Of a stretch of 64,000 bases of DNA, positions 9,660-17,505 are shown in pieces. Within the stretch, counting starts at the first letter, position 1, and each line of letters starts with the position of its first letter. The notes under the pieces were generated by a model that worked only from the letters and a program-made list of their open reading frames with translations, was not told the origin of the DNA and did no database searches. Both the position numbers and the translations under genes were made by a program. Source of the DNA: Paenibacillus sp. DMB5 (lineage in GTDB: Bacteria; Bacillota; Bacilli; Paenibacillales; Paenibacillaceae); NCBI RefSeq assembly GCF_001517085.1, contig NZ_LRAC01000031.1, forward strand, positions 32,213 to 96,212, given 5' to 3'.

Positions 9660-11378
9660 TTACCATGACCAATCTGAGGTCGGAGGACGATTTTCAACCG
9701 TTACAATTCGTTCGAGTACCGGCTGCGTATCAGTATTCGCAGATTTGCGATCTGCCGCAGTCACAAAGGCATCTATCGTAGGCTGCCCAAATTCTTCTGT
9801 CACGGTTAGCCGGATCTCGTATCTGCCCACTTTTGTCGGATAAAAATTAATGCGGTCAAGGTTAGCGTTATTTATTTGAACCCATGCTTCTCCTGTGAAA
9901 TTACCGTTGTTATCCGAATCATAGCGATATTCCCAGACTCTTTTTGCCAGATAGTCGTAGTCAGGTGAAACGGTGAAGTCCTCCAGAGTTACACTTGCCT
10001 TATTTCCATTGTCCGGATCACGGTAGACTATTAATGGCATGGAAATGTACGGTACAGGCGCTTCGTCAGGGGCAACCGTGAACGTCCACGAAGTTGTTCC
10101 GGAGTAGCCGGCAGTATTTTCAACATACAGGGCAGCCTTGTACTGACCAGGCGTTTTCATCAAGACATCTATTTCTTTTACCCCTACAAGACTTCCACTA
10201 TATTTGATATCTGCATTGGTTCCGCCAGAGACTGCGGTGATTGTAAAGCGTGTACTGCCTTCTATGATTGGGAAATCATCGGATATGTTCTTAGTTCCGT
10301 TCCGTATTGTTATCTTCCGATTCTGTTTCAAAGTTCCCAGGAGTTCGATTTTTGCTTTTGGTGCAGGAGCTACTACCTTAATGTCGCGTGTGGTAGTGGA
10401 TGTAAGACCATCATTATCTGTAACTGTAAGCGTGATGGTTTGCGTAGTGTCAATGGAGTCTAGGCCGTATGAGGTATCACTAGACTTGCCGTATAATGCA
10501 AGATTTACGTTAGGATGCTGCCAGGAGTACTTGACGATTGTACCGTCAGGATCGAAGGACCCGGCTCCGGATACGATGAACTTTTCACCGGCAACTACTT
10601 GGTCAGGCATAGTGATTCGGGCAATCGGCGGTTTACCGGTAGCCGGTGTGGGTGTAGGAATAGGTATACTACTTGGCGGTGGACCGTTATAGGTTCCAGC
10701 ATTAATGGTAAAGTTCTCACTTAATGATGATATGCTTCCGTCTGCCGTAACCACCGGCTTAGCAAATCTTACAGTTACGGTCAAAGTGTAATTCTGAGTA
10801 AATTCAGGCTGTGTGGCAGCTTCTTGTTTTGAAATGGTGAAATCAAATTGCCGCTCACTGGACAGCACCTTTGCCGTATCTTTTTTGGTGACTAAAGATG
10901 CATCATCACCTGTCTTTTTGGCATAAAAAACCCATTCCAGGATGTTTGATGTATCGGTGTAAGCAGCTAGAGTTCCTTTCAGGGACAACTTTACCGGCAC
11001 GGCCTTATCCGCGTACTTCTCCGGATTTGGGTTAGGGGTAAGTAATCCGACCTCGCCGGTTAAGGTGGGCTCTGTAGGTAGTTTGTAATCGAAAGTAACA
11101 GTACCTGCATAACTGTATGTAGTAACTTTTGCGGTGGCCTTGTAGTAGTACGTAACAAAAGCAGAGTATCTTCTACCTTCCGCAACACCGGAAAGACCAC
11201 CAACTTCTTCTTCTGTGAATGGCATAGAGTTAGGAATCCAGTAATTTATAATAACTCTGTTATTTTTAAATTTCGGCTCCCCTTTTAAATAGCCACTTTT
11301 ATCGATAACTTCCGCTTCGACGGTTGATTGAATAACATCTCCGGAATCGATCACCTCAGTTTTGAGCCATGGTACCAT
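9660..11378 (-). CDS. PKD-domain protein, main part of a gene split by a -1 frameshift
   Basis: 572 residues with no signal peptide and no ribosome site before its first ATG. That ATG lies inside the 3' end of the preceding 186-residue secreted-protein frame (28-nt overlap). Reading -1 at the AAAA run in the overlap fuses the two smoothly (HGSK then TEVIDSG), so this is most likely the body of one ~760-residue protein. It has beta-sandwich repeats, a Pro/Thr-rich linker (PIPTPTPATGKPP, near 245) and a clear PKD unit (SGAGSFDPDGTIVKYSW). The last residues, NRPPTSDWSW, are the opening of another PKD domain that then stops. Cytoplasmic function is unlikely; surface or extracellular role inferred from domains and context. 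Confidence 0.65.
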   Translation of the reverse strand: MVPWLKTEVIDSGDVIQSTVEAEVIDKSGYLKGEPKFKNNRVIINYWIPNSMPFTEEEVGGLSGVAEGRRYSAFVTYYYKATAKVTTYSYAGTVTFDYKLPTEPTLTGEVGLLTPNPNPEKYADKAVPVKLSLKGTLAAYTDTSNILEWVFYAKKTGDDASLVTKKDTAKVLSSERQFDFTISKQEAATQPEFTQNYTLTVTVRFAKPVVTADGSISSLSENFTINAGTYNGPPPSSIPIPTPTPATGKPPIARITMPDQVVAGEKFIVSGAGSFDPDGTIVKYSWQHPNVNLALYGKSSDTSYGLDSIDTTQTITLTVTDNDGLTSTTTRDIKVVAPAPKAKIELLGTLKQNRKITIRNGTKNISDDFPIIEGSTRFTITAVSGGTNADIKYSGSLVGVKEIDVLMKTPGQYKAALYVENTAGYSGTTSWTFTVAPDEAPVPYISMPLIVYRDPDNGNKASVTLEDFTVSPDYDYLAKRVWEYRYDSDNNGNFTGEAWVQINNANLDRINFYPTKVGRYEIRLTVTEEFGQPTIDAFVTAADRKSANTDTQPVLERIVTVENRPPTSDWSW

Positions 11379-11911
11379 TTTAAATATGCTGTATCTTGAG
11401 GAGGGCCTGCACTAATGACTGTAGAAGGTGGGTTTTGAGATGGAACTCCATCAGTTGCCAGAACATCCCGGTGCGCATTGTTCACATCATTTTTTTCATC
11501 GTACTCATTAATTTGCCAGCGTCTTCCATCCGAATATAACCAAATGGAGTTATATATATTGGCTTTGTATTGTTCCCCATAAGAAGCTCTATAACCTTGT
11601 ACATCAATTGTTTTAGTAGTTTGGTTCCCTTTGAGATTGAGTTTAATCTTCCCATCAGTAAGAGAAGGATTTCCCACTGGTGTATTATTGCCAGTGTATT
11701 TTATGGTACTTGTTACAATCGACGAAGGTGCAACTCCACTAGGTAAATCTAATGAAAATGACTTTGCACTATTATCAGAGCCTGTTAGCCCTGTTGAAAC
11801 TGGAATAGTAATTGATGCAGTATTTAAGTCAGCTGCAAACGTAAATTGTGGAACACTTGTAAGTACAATAGCCAATAACATTAAAGATAAGATAACTTTG
11901 CTATTTTTCAT
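11351..11911 (-). CDS. Secreted protein N-terminus (signal peptide), probably the 5' part of the split PKD gene
   Basis: 186 residues. The signal peptide (MKNSKVILSLML... ending at TFAA) is followed by an all-beta segment. The frame ends just inside the next ORF. Either it is a short secreted protein translationally coupled to the next gene, or, more likely, the first quarter of one PKD-domain protein separated by a one-base indel or a slippage site at AAAA/CTG. It starts 8 nt after the upstream secreted protein's stop, in the chain of genes following Tad-like locus 2. Confidence 0.6.
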   Translation of the reverse strand: MKNSKVILSLMLLAIVLTSVPQFTFAADLNTASITIPVSTGLTGSDNSAKSFSLDLPSGVAPSSIVTSTIKYTGNNTPVGNPSLTDGKIKLNLKGNQTTKTIDVQGYRASYGEQYKANIYNSIWLYSDGRRWQINEYDEKNDVNNAHRDVLATDGVPSQNPPSTVISAGPPQDTAYLKWYHGSKLR

Positions 11912-11919
11912 AACAGGAT

Positions 11920-12540
11920 CTATATTTCCTCTACAATATATTTTTCTGCAAATGCCCCATTAAAAAATAAATTAATCCGAAAATAATTGAAATTTGCTTT
12001 GTAGTAATAGGCTTGATAAGATGACAACTGTTCTCCAGGATTGAGTCTTATCCAGCTTACTGCAGATTTATCATTAAGCTTAACTGGCGCAGGTCTATAA
12101 ACAGGATCAAGAGATTTTAAGTTCTGAAATTTCAGAGACCACTTTTCACCACTATTAGAAGTATTAAGAACTACATTACTATTATTTTTCACAGTAAATT
12201 TTGTCCATACCATATATTTTGGATCAGTCACCAATCCACTTTCTTCTCCGTATTTGTATGTCTTCCGTAAAGCCACTGCTTCCTTTGACTTAAAATCAAA
12301 AATCATTATTTTCTCTAGCGTATAACTCAGCCCACCAGCCGTAAGAGTAACAGGCAGCTCAACATCCTTCTTCAGCCCATACTTAAACAAATTATCCGTC
12401 ATAACTGTGGCTGCAGGTTTGGCGGAACTGGGAGCTGCAGCTGCGGCAGTGACCCGACTATTCTGTACTCCCCCACCCATTGAGAGCAGCTGACTCAACA
12501 ACAATACCGCTGCAGTTACTTTAACAATCGACTTTTTCAT
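11920..12540 (-). CDS. Secreted protein of unknown function (DUF4352-like fold suspected)
   Basis: 206 residues with a signal peptide (MKKSIVKVTAAVLLLSQLLS) and an Ala/Pro-rich linker (about 30-47). The rest looks like one beta-sandwich domain: TKFTVKNNSNVVLNTSNSG resembles DUF4352/telomeric-repeat-like immunoglobulin folds found in many Bacillota lipoproteins. There is no lipobox cysteine. It sits between the last pseudopilin gene of Tad-like locus 2 (61 nt) and the split PKD gene (8 nt), which suggests co-expression with the exported surface proteins. GC is lower than in the neighbouring Tad genes. Confidence 0.5.
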   Translation of the reverse strand: MKKSIVKVTAAVLLLSQLLSMGGGVQNSRVTAAAAAPSSAKPAATVMTDNLFKYGLKKDVELPVTLTAGGLSYTLEKIMIFDFKSKEAVALRKTYKYGEESGLVTDPKYMVWTKFTVKNNSNVVLNTSNSGEKWSLKFQNLKSLDPVYRPAPVKLNDKSAVSWIRLNPGEQLSSYQAYYYKANFNYFRINLFFNGAFAEKYIVEEI

Positions 12541-12601
12541 AATAATATCCCCTTTAATGTTTTTAGATTTAACTGCCGGCTTGAGCTAATGAATCCCCCG
12601 C

Positions 12602-13123
12602 CTAGTCCCCCATCCTATACTCCTGCACCGCCGGTACAATGATGGCTTCTTGAACTTTTGAGCGGGAGATCAGGACCGGGTGCTGTGTCTCGATGACGGC
12701 GATGACCGAGGGGCCTTGTATGTATTTGGTGATGCCGTAGGTACTGTCTTCGTAAAGGAACGGAAAAGACGCTCCGGTTGAATCATCGACAATGTCAAAT
12801 TTCATAATCTTCACTTGTGTTTGCAGCCTGCTGCCCGTGATAGGGGATAAGCTGTCGTCAAGTCCGAGGTTTAACTGCAGTGACTCCCGGAAGGTGTTGT
12901 ACGCTTCAGCGGGATCAATGATCAGGCGTCCCCGTACACGCTCGGCTTCATTAAGCTCCTGTGATGCATCGTGTACAGCCATGTTGTTGGCATCTTTCAG
13001 CATGCTGCGCACCATGTCCCACTCCTGATTTTGAATCTGAAAAAACCAGGAGTAGACAAAGATCAGCAGGACAAAGGCCAGTTTGATTATGTAGTCCATA
13101 GCTCGGAACCATTCCTCAATCAA
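12602..13123 (-). CDS. TadE/F-like minor pseudopilin of Tad locus 2
   Basis: 173 residues. A hydrophobic helix at about 10-28 (YIIKLAFVLLIFVYSWFFQI) is followed by an extracytoplasmic domain: the layout of minor pilins and TadE/TadF proteins, though no clear prepilin cleavage motif is seen. It overlaps the preceding pseudopilin gene by 4 nt (ATGA), so the two are translationally coupled and probably form a pair. No family could be named by eye. Confidence 0.5.
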   Translation of the reverse strand: MIEEWFRAMDYIIKLAFVLLIFVYSWFFQIQNQEWDMVRSMLKDANNMAVHDASQELNEAERVRGRLIIDPAEAYNTFRESLQLNLGLDDSLSPITGSRLQTQVKIMKFDIVDDSTGASFPFLYEDSTYGITKYIQGPSVIAVIETQHPVLISRSKVQEAIIVPAVQEYRMGD

Positions 13124-13500
13124 TCAAGATATTCACTCATTATTGAACCGTGTCCGTAATAACGTGTTGGCTGAGACTTTCCCGAGAAGTCATAAGGAAA
13201 CAAATGTAACCGGGGAGCAATAATGTACACGTCAAGCCGCTGTTTACGCTCCTGCACAATCTCCGTATTGCTGGAAATAACAATAGAAGCTTCCGGAAAG
13301 CCAACAGCCTTCAGATTGGCAATGACTTCATTTTTCATAGAGCTGGTGACTATTCCTTCTGTAGCTGCCTTTTGCGTGATGTAGGAGGTGTTGGCTTTGA
13401 CCTGCAGATCGAGCAGATAATCGATGTAAGTAAAGATGGGCTGAAGAAGAATAAAAAAGACCAGCCACAAAAATAATGCCCGGAGGACCGTTTCCTTCAC
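13120..13500 (-). CDS. DUF4320/TadE-like membrane pseudopilin of Tad locus 2
   Basis: 126 residues. One N-terminal membrane helix (ALFLWLVFFILLQPIF) precedes a small domain with YLLDLQVKANTSYITQKAATEGI, which resembles the DUF4320/TadE family in Firmicute Tad clusters (helix, then conserved small polar positions and a compact beta domain). Probably a minor pilin or assembly factor. It starts 14 nt after the 47-residue peptide gene and shares a 4-nt overlap with the next gene. Confidence 0.5.
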   Translation of the reverse strand: MKETVLRALFLWLVFFILLQPIFTYIDYLLDLQVKANTSYITQKAATEGIVTSSMKNEVIANLKAVGFPEASIVISSNTEIVQERKQRLDVYIIAPRLHLFPYDFSGKSQPTRYYGHGSIMSEYLD

Positions 13501-13514
13501 ACCCGTCCCTCCTT

Positions 13515-13658
13515 CTAGTATTGCTCAACTTGTTTGGTATGCTCGATGATATCATCCTGGCTGCCGCCGATTATATGGGTAGCTGCCGTGATAAAAATCC
13601 CGGCGATCACAAAACCGATGGCCAAAAACATGGCAACAGAGATCGAATCTTTTTTCAT
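13515..13658 (-). CDS. 47-residue membrane peptide, candidate small pilin (paralogue of the 72-residue peptide)
   Basis: A short gene: MKKDSISVAMFLAIGFVIAG followed by more hydrophobic residues, then a short acidic/polar tail ending in QVEQY. It shares the opening MKKD(S/A)IS, the FxAIGF core and a single long helix with the 72-residue gene six bases upstream, so the two arose by duplication. It has no obvious ribosome site of its own and may be translated by reinitiation. Position between tadC and the pseudopilins is where flp pilin genes sit in Tad loci, but the classical G/xxxxE cleavage motif is absent. Function unproven. Confidence 0.6.
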   Translation of the reverse strand: MKKDSISVAMFLAIGFVIAGIFITAATHIIGGSQDDIIEHTKQVEQY

Positions 13659-13664
13659 AAAGGC

Positions 13665-13883
13665 TTAGACCATGGACCGGGTTGGGGCTTGTACCACTGC
13701 TATTGCCCGGCCAGGCTCTTTGGACTGAATCACACTTACACTCACAGCAGGAATAACAGGTCTGTTATCGTCCGCATCATTGATTACATCACGGACTACA
13801 GGGACAAGAATCGCGATAACAATTGCCACACAAAGGAACCCGATAGCGATAAACAAACCAGTCGAAATAGCGTCTTTTTTCAT
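13665..13883 (-). CDS. 72-residue membrane peptide, candidate small pilin of Tad locus 2
   Basis: It begins MKKDAISTGLFIAIGFLCVA, one ~24-residue helix, then about 40 polar residues rich in Val/Pro/Ile. The start was set at the second ATG because GGGAG lies 9 nt before it, whereas the first ATG overlaps that site. It follows the TadC-like gene by 93 nt and precedes its shorter paralogue by 6 nt. The context suggests the pilin or a pilin-like subunit of the second Tad system. Unlike Flp pilins there is no glycine-glutamate cleavage site, so it may be used without processing, or be a holin-like or accessory peptide. Confidence 0.55.
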   Translation of the reverse strand: MKKDAISTGLFIAIGFLCVAIVIAILVPVVRDVINDADDNRPVIPAVSVSVIQSKEPGRAIAVVQAPTRSMV

Positions 13884-13976
13884 TGTAAATATCTCCCTTT
13901 TCATTTTATATTTTTAATCAGTGCTTGAATATAACAAAAACCTCAAAGTTATAACTTCATAGTTGCCACATCTGAA

Positions 13977-14846
13977 TCACTGGAACATTCCCACTCCGTT
14001 AAAATTCCCTTTAATCAGCATAATGTACTGCATCGCGAGCGATACGATCATCAGGAATGTGGCGATAGAGGGAATAACGTTGATAATAGTAGAGACGTCG
14101 CCGATGAAGGACCATTTTTTCAAATACTGATCGCTGGATATTTTGGTGATAATCTTGCCCTGCTCCCTCAAATAGTTGGCGGCCTCGTTATCGTCATCCA
14201 TCCCTTCCGTTGCCAGCAGAATTGAGCGGATATCGTTGATAAAAGCATGCCTCTCCGGGAATTTTCCGCAAAACCATTCAATCGCCTTCTCTGTCCCCTC
14301 ATCCACCGCCCGCTCGGACAGCTCGTACAGCTCCTGCCGGATGTAATGGAATTGATTGGCCGTCCCTGCGCAGAAAGCGCCGAACTGTACATACCCGCGC
14401 TTGCGCAGCCGGTTGTTCTCGTATAGCCGGATGAAGGAGATCAGCTCTCCGTCCTTTTGGATCAGCGTTTTTTGATGCAGCCAGGCCAGTAGCCAGCCAA
14501 ACGGCAGATAACGCATGGGACTGCTGACGATCAGGATAAGCAGAGCTATCAGCAAATCCGTACCGGAAAAAGGGGCAACCTGCACAAAACCGCCTACCGC
14601 CTGAACTGCCAGGTACAGCAACGCCGCCGAATATCGAAAAATCGTGATTTTACCTGCTGATACCGAAAGCCCGCCGGATTGCAGCAGCTGTTGCAGCCGT
14701 TCATTTTGCATCTTTTCACCGAGTGATGTCCACTTGATCCCCAGCCGTAATGCATAACGCTCCTGTTTGCTGCTGCTGCTCACAAAAACAAGCAAGGCTA
14801 GATAAACAACGCCGCAGATGGCAATCAAAAGCAATAACCGTTCCAT
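13977..14846 (-). CDS. TadC-like inner membrane platform protein of Tad locus 2
   Basis: 289 residues with a helix at the N-terminus, a pair of helices near 75-115 and two at the C-terminus (IINVIPSIATFLMIVSLAMQYIMLI). A cytoplasmic helical domain lies between them, matching the T2SF/TadC arrangement at low similarity. Together with the TadB-like neighbour (12 nt upstream) it would form the membrane platform against which the ATPase works. It is clearly divergent from the TadC of locus 1. Confidence 0.6.
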   Translation of the reverse strand: MERLLLLIAICGVVYLALLVFVSSSSKQERYALRLGIKWTSLGEKMQNERLQQLLQSGGLSVSAGKITIFRYSAALLYLAVQAVGGFVQVAPFSGTDLLIALLILIVSSPMRYLPFGWLLAWLHQKTLIQKDGELISFIRLYENNRLRKRGYVQFGAFCAGTANQFHYIRQELYELSERAVDEGTEKAIEWFCGKFPERHAFINDIRSILLATEGMDDDNEAANYLREQGKIITKISSDQYLKKWSFIGDVSTIINVIPSIATFLMIVSLAMQYIMLIKGNFNGVGMFQ

Positions 14847-14858
14847 CTTTTTATCACC

Positions 14859-15908
14859 TCAGTGGTAGTCCAGTTTGGGTCTGGCAAGTATGGTACTGAT
14901 AAGAAAGGATACGAACAGTCCGGCTATAATGACCATCAGAAAAGCAAGACCGACGCTCGTCTGAAACTGCAGTTTGAAATAGACATCAGGCTTCAGCATA
15001 TACATGAAGGTTCCGACGGAGGATACCAGCACAACTAAATTCCCGTAAATCCCCAGACTGATTGCATCCCGGCTGCCTGCTTTTACCGTCAAAATGGTCT
15101 CCCGCTGCTGCTCCATCGAGCGGTTCAGCATCATCAGCGAGCTTTTGAGATGACGGGTCCCCTCCTTCTCGCAATATAGCAGATCAGATACAAACTCTAT
15201 GGCAAAAGTAGTGCCGATTGCGCCCGAGAACCTCATCGCCTCCTCCTTAAGCTCATATTCATTACTGTAATTGGCAAATCCCGCTCCCAGCAGCCTTATC
15301 GGAGTTTTCAGCACATTGTCCTCGGTCAAAAAATCCGCCGTCCTCGACAAAATGCTGTCTACCGACAGGTGCGTGAACTTGGAAGCAATTTTGATCACAT
15401 CAAGCAGATCGTAGCTTCCCCGTACTTTCCGCTGGGCGCAGGTGTATCTCATCCGCAGGTATGGAATACTTGCCGCCAGGACTGATACAAACAGCGGAAG
15501 CCGCCAGGCCTGCTCAATCGGCATCCGTTCCCCGAAGCTGATTCCATCCAAAAAAGGATTGCTGAAGCTCATATGCCCGGGCAGCTCCCTAAGCGTAAGC
15601 ATGGTGGACACAAAGACCGCAGCGAATAGAAAGGCTGTTTGCAGCGAAAAGCGCATTACACTGATTCCCGGTTCATATTTCCGGTGTGCGAAATACAGCA
15701 GGTCATCCAGGTGCCGGTACAGCCAGATCCGCCTATCCGCCCTGCTGACTTTTTTGCGGAGCAGACTCCTTCTAAGATTCATCTGCATATCGACTTTCTG
15801 CCCCAGCTGCCGTAAATGCCGCTCAATCAGCGGTCTCACCATCAGCGATAGACCAAAAACAACCAGCAAGTGCAGGGCAAAGCGGATGATATAAAAAACA
15901 AGCTCCAC
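14859..15908 (-). CDS. TadB-like membrane platform protein of Tad locus 2
   Basis: 349 residues: N-terminal helix (VFYIIRFALHLLVVFGLSLMV), two helices in the middle (near 95-160), a large cytoplasmic helical region with RHLKSSLMMLNRSMEQQRETIL, and two helices at the C-terminus. This is the T2SF-type topology of TadB. It is 13 nt after the CpaF-like ATPase gene and 12 nt before the TadC-like gene, the standard order tadA-tadB-tadC. Sequence similarity to locus 1 TadB is low by eye, so duplication would be ancient or the locus separately acquired. Confidence 0.6.
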   Translation of the reverse strand: MELVFYIIRFALHLLVVFGLSLMVRPLIERHLRQLGQKVDMQMNLRRSLLRKKVSRADRRIWLYRHLDDLLYFAHRKYEPGISVMRFSLQTAFLFAAVFVSTMLTLRELPGHMSFSNPFLDGISFGERMPIEQAWRLPLFVSVLAASIPYLRMRYTCAQRKVRGSYDLLDVIKIASKFTHLSVDSILSRTADFLTEDNVLKTPIRLLGAGFANYSNEYELKEEAMRFSGAIGTTFAIEFVSDLLYCEKEGTRHLKSSLMMLNRSMEQQRETILTVKAGSRDAISLGIYGNLVVLVSSVGTFMYMLKPDVYFKLQFQTSVGLAFLMVIIAGLFVSFLISTILARPKLDYH

Positions 15909-15921
15909 GCCTAACGCCCCC

Positions 15922-17505
15922 TCATTCGTTCAGCACAATCTTTGACTTCAGGCTTTCCTTTAGCGGCTCCTCCATCGGTTTCATTGCTGCCAGGTGTCCC
16001 AGTTCCCGGATGAATGTGCGCATAGCTGCGGCATTCTTTTTGGTCATCTTGGCCATCAGCTTCCCGGTCAGCTTGTCATTATAGCTCCAGGCCGAACGCT
16101 CTTCCTCCCAGCGCATCAGATCATTGGCAAATACTGAATTGCGCTCTTCGTCATAAAACACCTCGGAAATCCGTGCCAGCCGCTTCTTCCCGTCCGGAAC
16201 GCTTTCCAGAATAAACACCAGCTCACACGACTTCAGCGCTGAGATCAGATGTCCCTTCAGGCTGCCGCCGATCCGTGTGGAGACTGCAAAAGCGCCCTGG
16301 TACGGAATATCCTCAGAATCAACGGTATGAAAGGTTCCTGTAATCCCGTCATAGCCCTTCTCGCCGCTCCAGAGATAAAACTCCCACTCGTTGTAACGCA
16401 TTTCGGTCATGTAGAGGATGTTCGGATCATGGCGCAATGACTCCACTCCAACCTCCATCAGCTCCTCGTTGGTAGCCTGAATCGGAATGATCCGGTGACC
16501 TTTAATCTGGTACGGCAAAATCGACTCCGGATGCTTCTCGATCATCACCACACCCATGCAGGAGCTGGAGCCCAGCAGCTGTTCGCCGACGATCGTGTTG
16601 GCAAAGGTTGTTTTGCCTGAACCTACAGCCCCCGCGATGATAGTGTTGCGGAAAGTGCCGGCCAGAGCACGGATTAGCTCTATGGCTTCTGCCGGGATGC
16701 ATTCTGTTCCCGCCTGATCCTCCAGATCAAGAAACTCAACCACCTGCCTCCGCATGGAAATGGTTGTGAACCCGTCCCACACCCTGGGCGATACCCAAAT
16801 CGCCAGCCGGATGAACCGGCCGGGCCACAGCGGATCATCCATTTTGAACTCCACCGAAGGATTGTCTTTGTTCAGCTTTTTGCCCGGATCACTTTTGAGG
16901 AGAGAGCGTTTGAGCTGCTCCACCCGGTCCAGCGAGGGCATCTCATACGGATAAGCAACAAACCTGCCGCGGTGATTATAAAAAATCTGCCGTCCGATCA
17001 TCTGCAGCCCGGTAGATTCACTGTAGGCACGGTCTGTGAACCAGCGGTAAGCCGGACCAAACCCTTTCCATTCATGAAAAAGCGCCTCTGCAGCTGTACG
17101 ATAAGCCTCCGGCACTTCGCCGGTGAACGGTGTCTTGCGCAAATATTTTTCAATCTCATTCATAAAAAAGCTAACTGCCTGTGGATCACCAATCAGCGCC
17201 TTGGCATTCAGCTCGAAATAGCTGTCATCCTCCCGCTCCAGCCCTGCGTTCATGTCCTGCTTCATCTTGTGCAGAAAAGCAAAGAAGTCTTCTTTTCCCG
17301 GCTTGCTGGTACGCAGGACACTCTGTTTCAGAGAAAAAAGAGGGCGTGCTTCATGTAACAGATCTGCTCCACACTGCCCGGACAGATTGAACGGCAATGC
17401 TGTTTCAGTTGCCTGCGCGTTCTGCTTCTGTCCTCCCGGATTGACATAACGCAGCCCGCTCACCCTGCGCGGCTTCGGCCGCATCTCCTCACGGTATTCA
17501 ATCAT
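15922..17505 (-). CDS. Divergent CpaF/TadA-type secretion ATPase of Tad locus 2
   Basis: 527 residues. A long N-terminal region (~270 residues) is followed by the secretion-ATPase core: Walker A GAVGSGKTTF (about 291-300), an acidic patch VVMIEKHPES where the Asp box lies, NILYMTEMRY at the usual VGEVRG Walker B position, and HTVDSED at the His box. It should power assembly or retraction of a pilus-like fibre at the inner face of the membrane. The Walker A is intact but the Walker B and His boxes depart from consensus. The start overlaps the TadZ-like stop by 4 nt. Confidence 0.75.
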   Translation of the reverse strand: MIEYREEMRPKPRRVSGLRYVNPGGQKQNAQATETALPFNLSGQCGADLLHEARPLFSLKQSVLRTSKPGKEDFFAFLHKMKQDMNAGLEREDDSYFELNAKALIGDPQAVSFFMNEIEKYLRKTPFTGEVPEAYRTAAEALFHEWKGFGPAYRWFTDRAYSESTGLQMIGRQIFYNHRGRFVAYPYEMPSLDRVEQLKRSLLKSDPGKKLNKDNPSVEFKMDDPLWPGRFIRLAIWVSPRVWDGFTTISMRRQVVEFLDLEDQAGTECIPAEAIELIRALAGTFRNTIIAGAVGSGKTTFANTIVGEQLLGSSSCMGVVMIEKHPESILPYQIKGHRIIPIQATNEELMEVGVESLRHDPNILYMTEMRYNEWEFYLWSGEKGYDGITGTFHTVDSEDIPYQGAFAVSTRIGGSLKGHLISALKSCELVFILESVPDGKKRLARISEVFYDEERNSVFANDLMRWEEERSAWSYNDKLTGKLMAKMTKKNAAAMRTFIRELGHLAAMKPMEEPLKESLKSKIVLNE

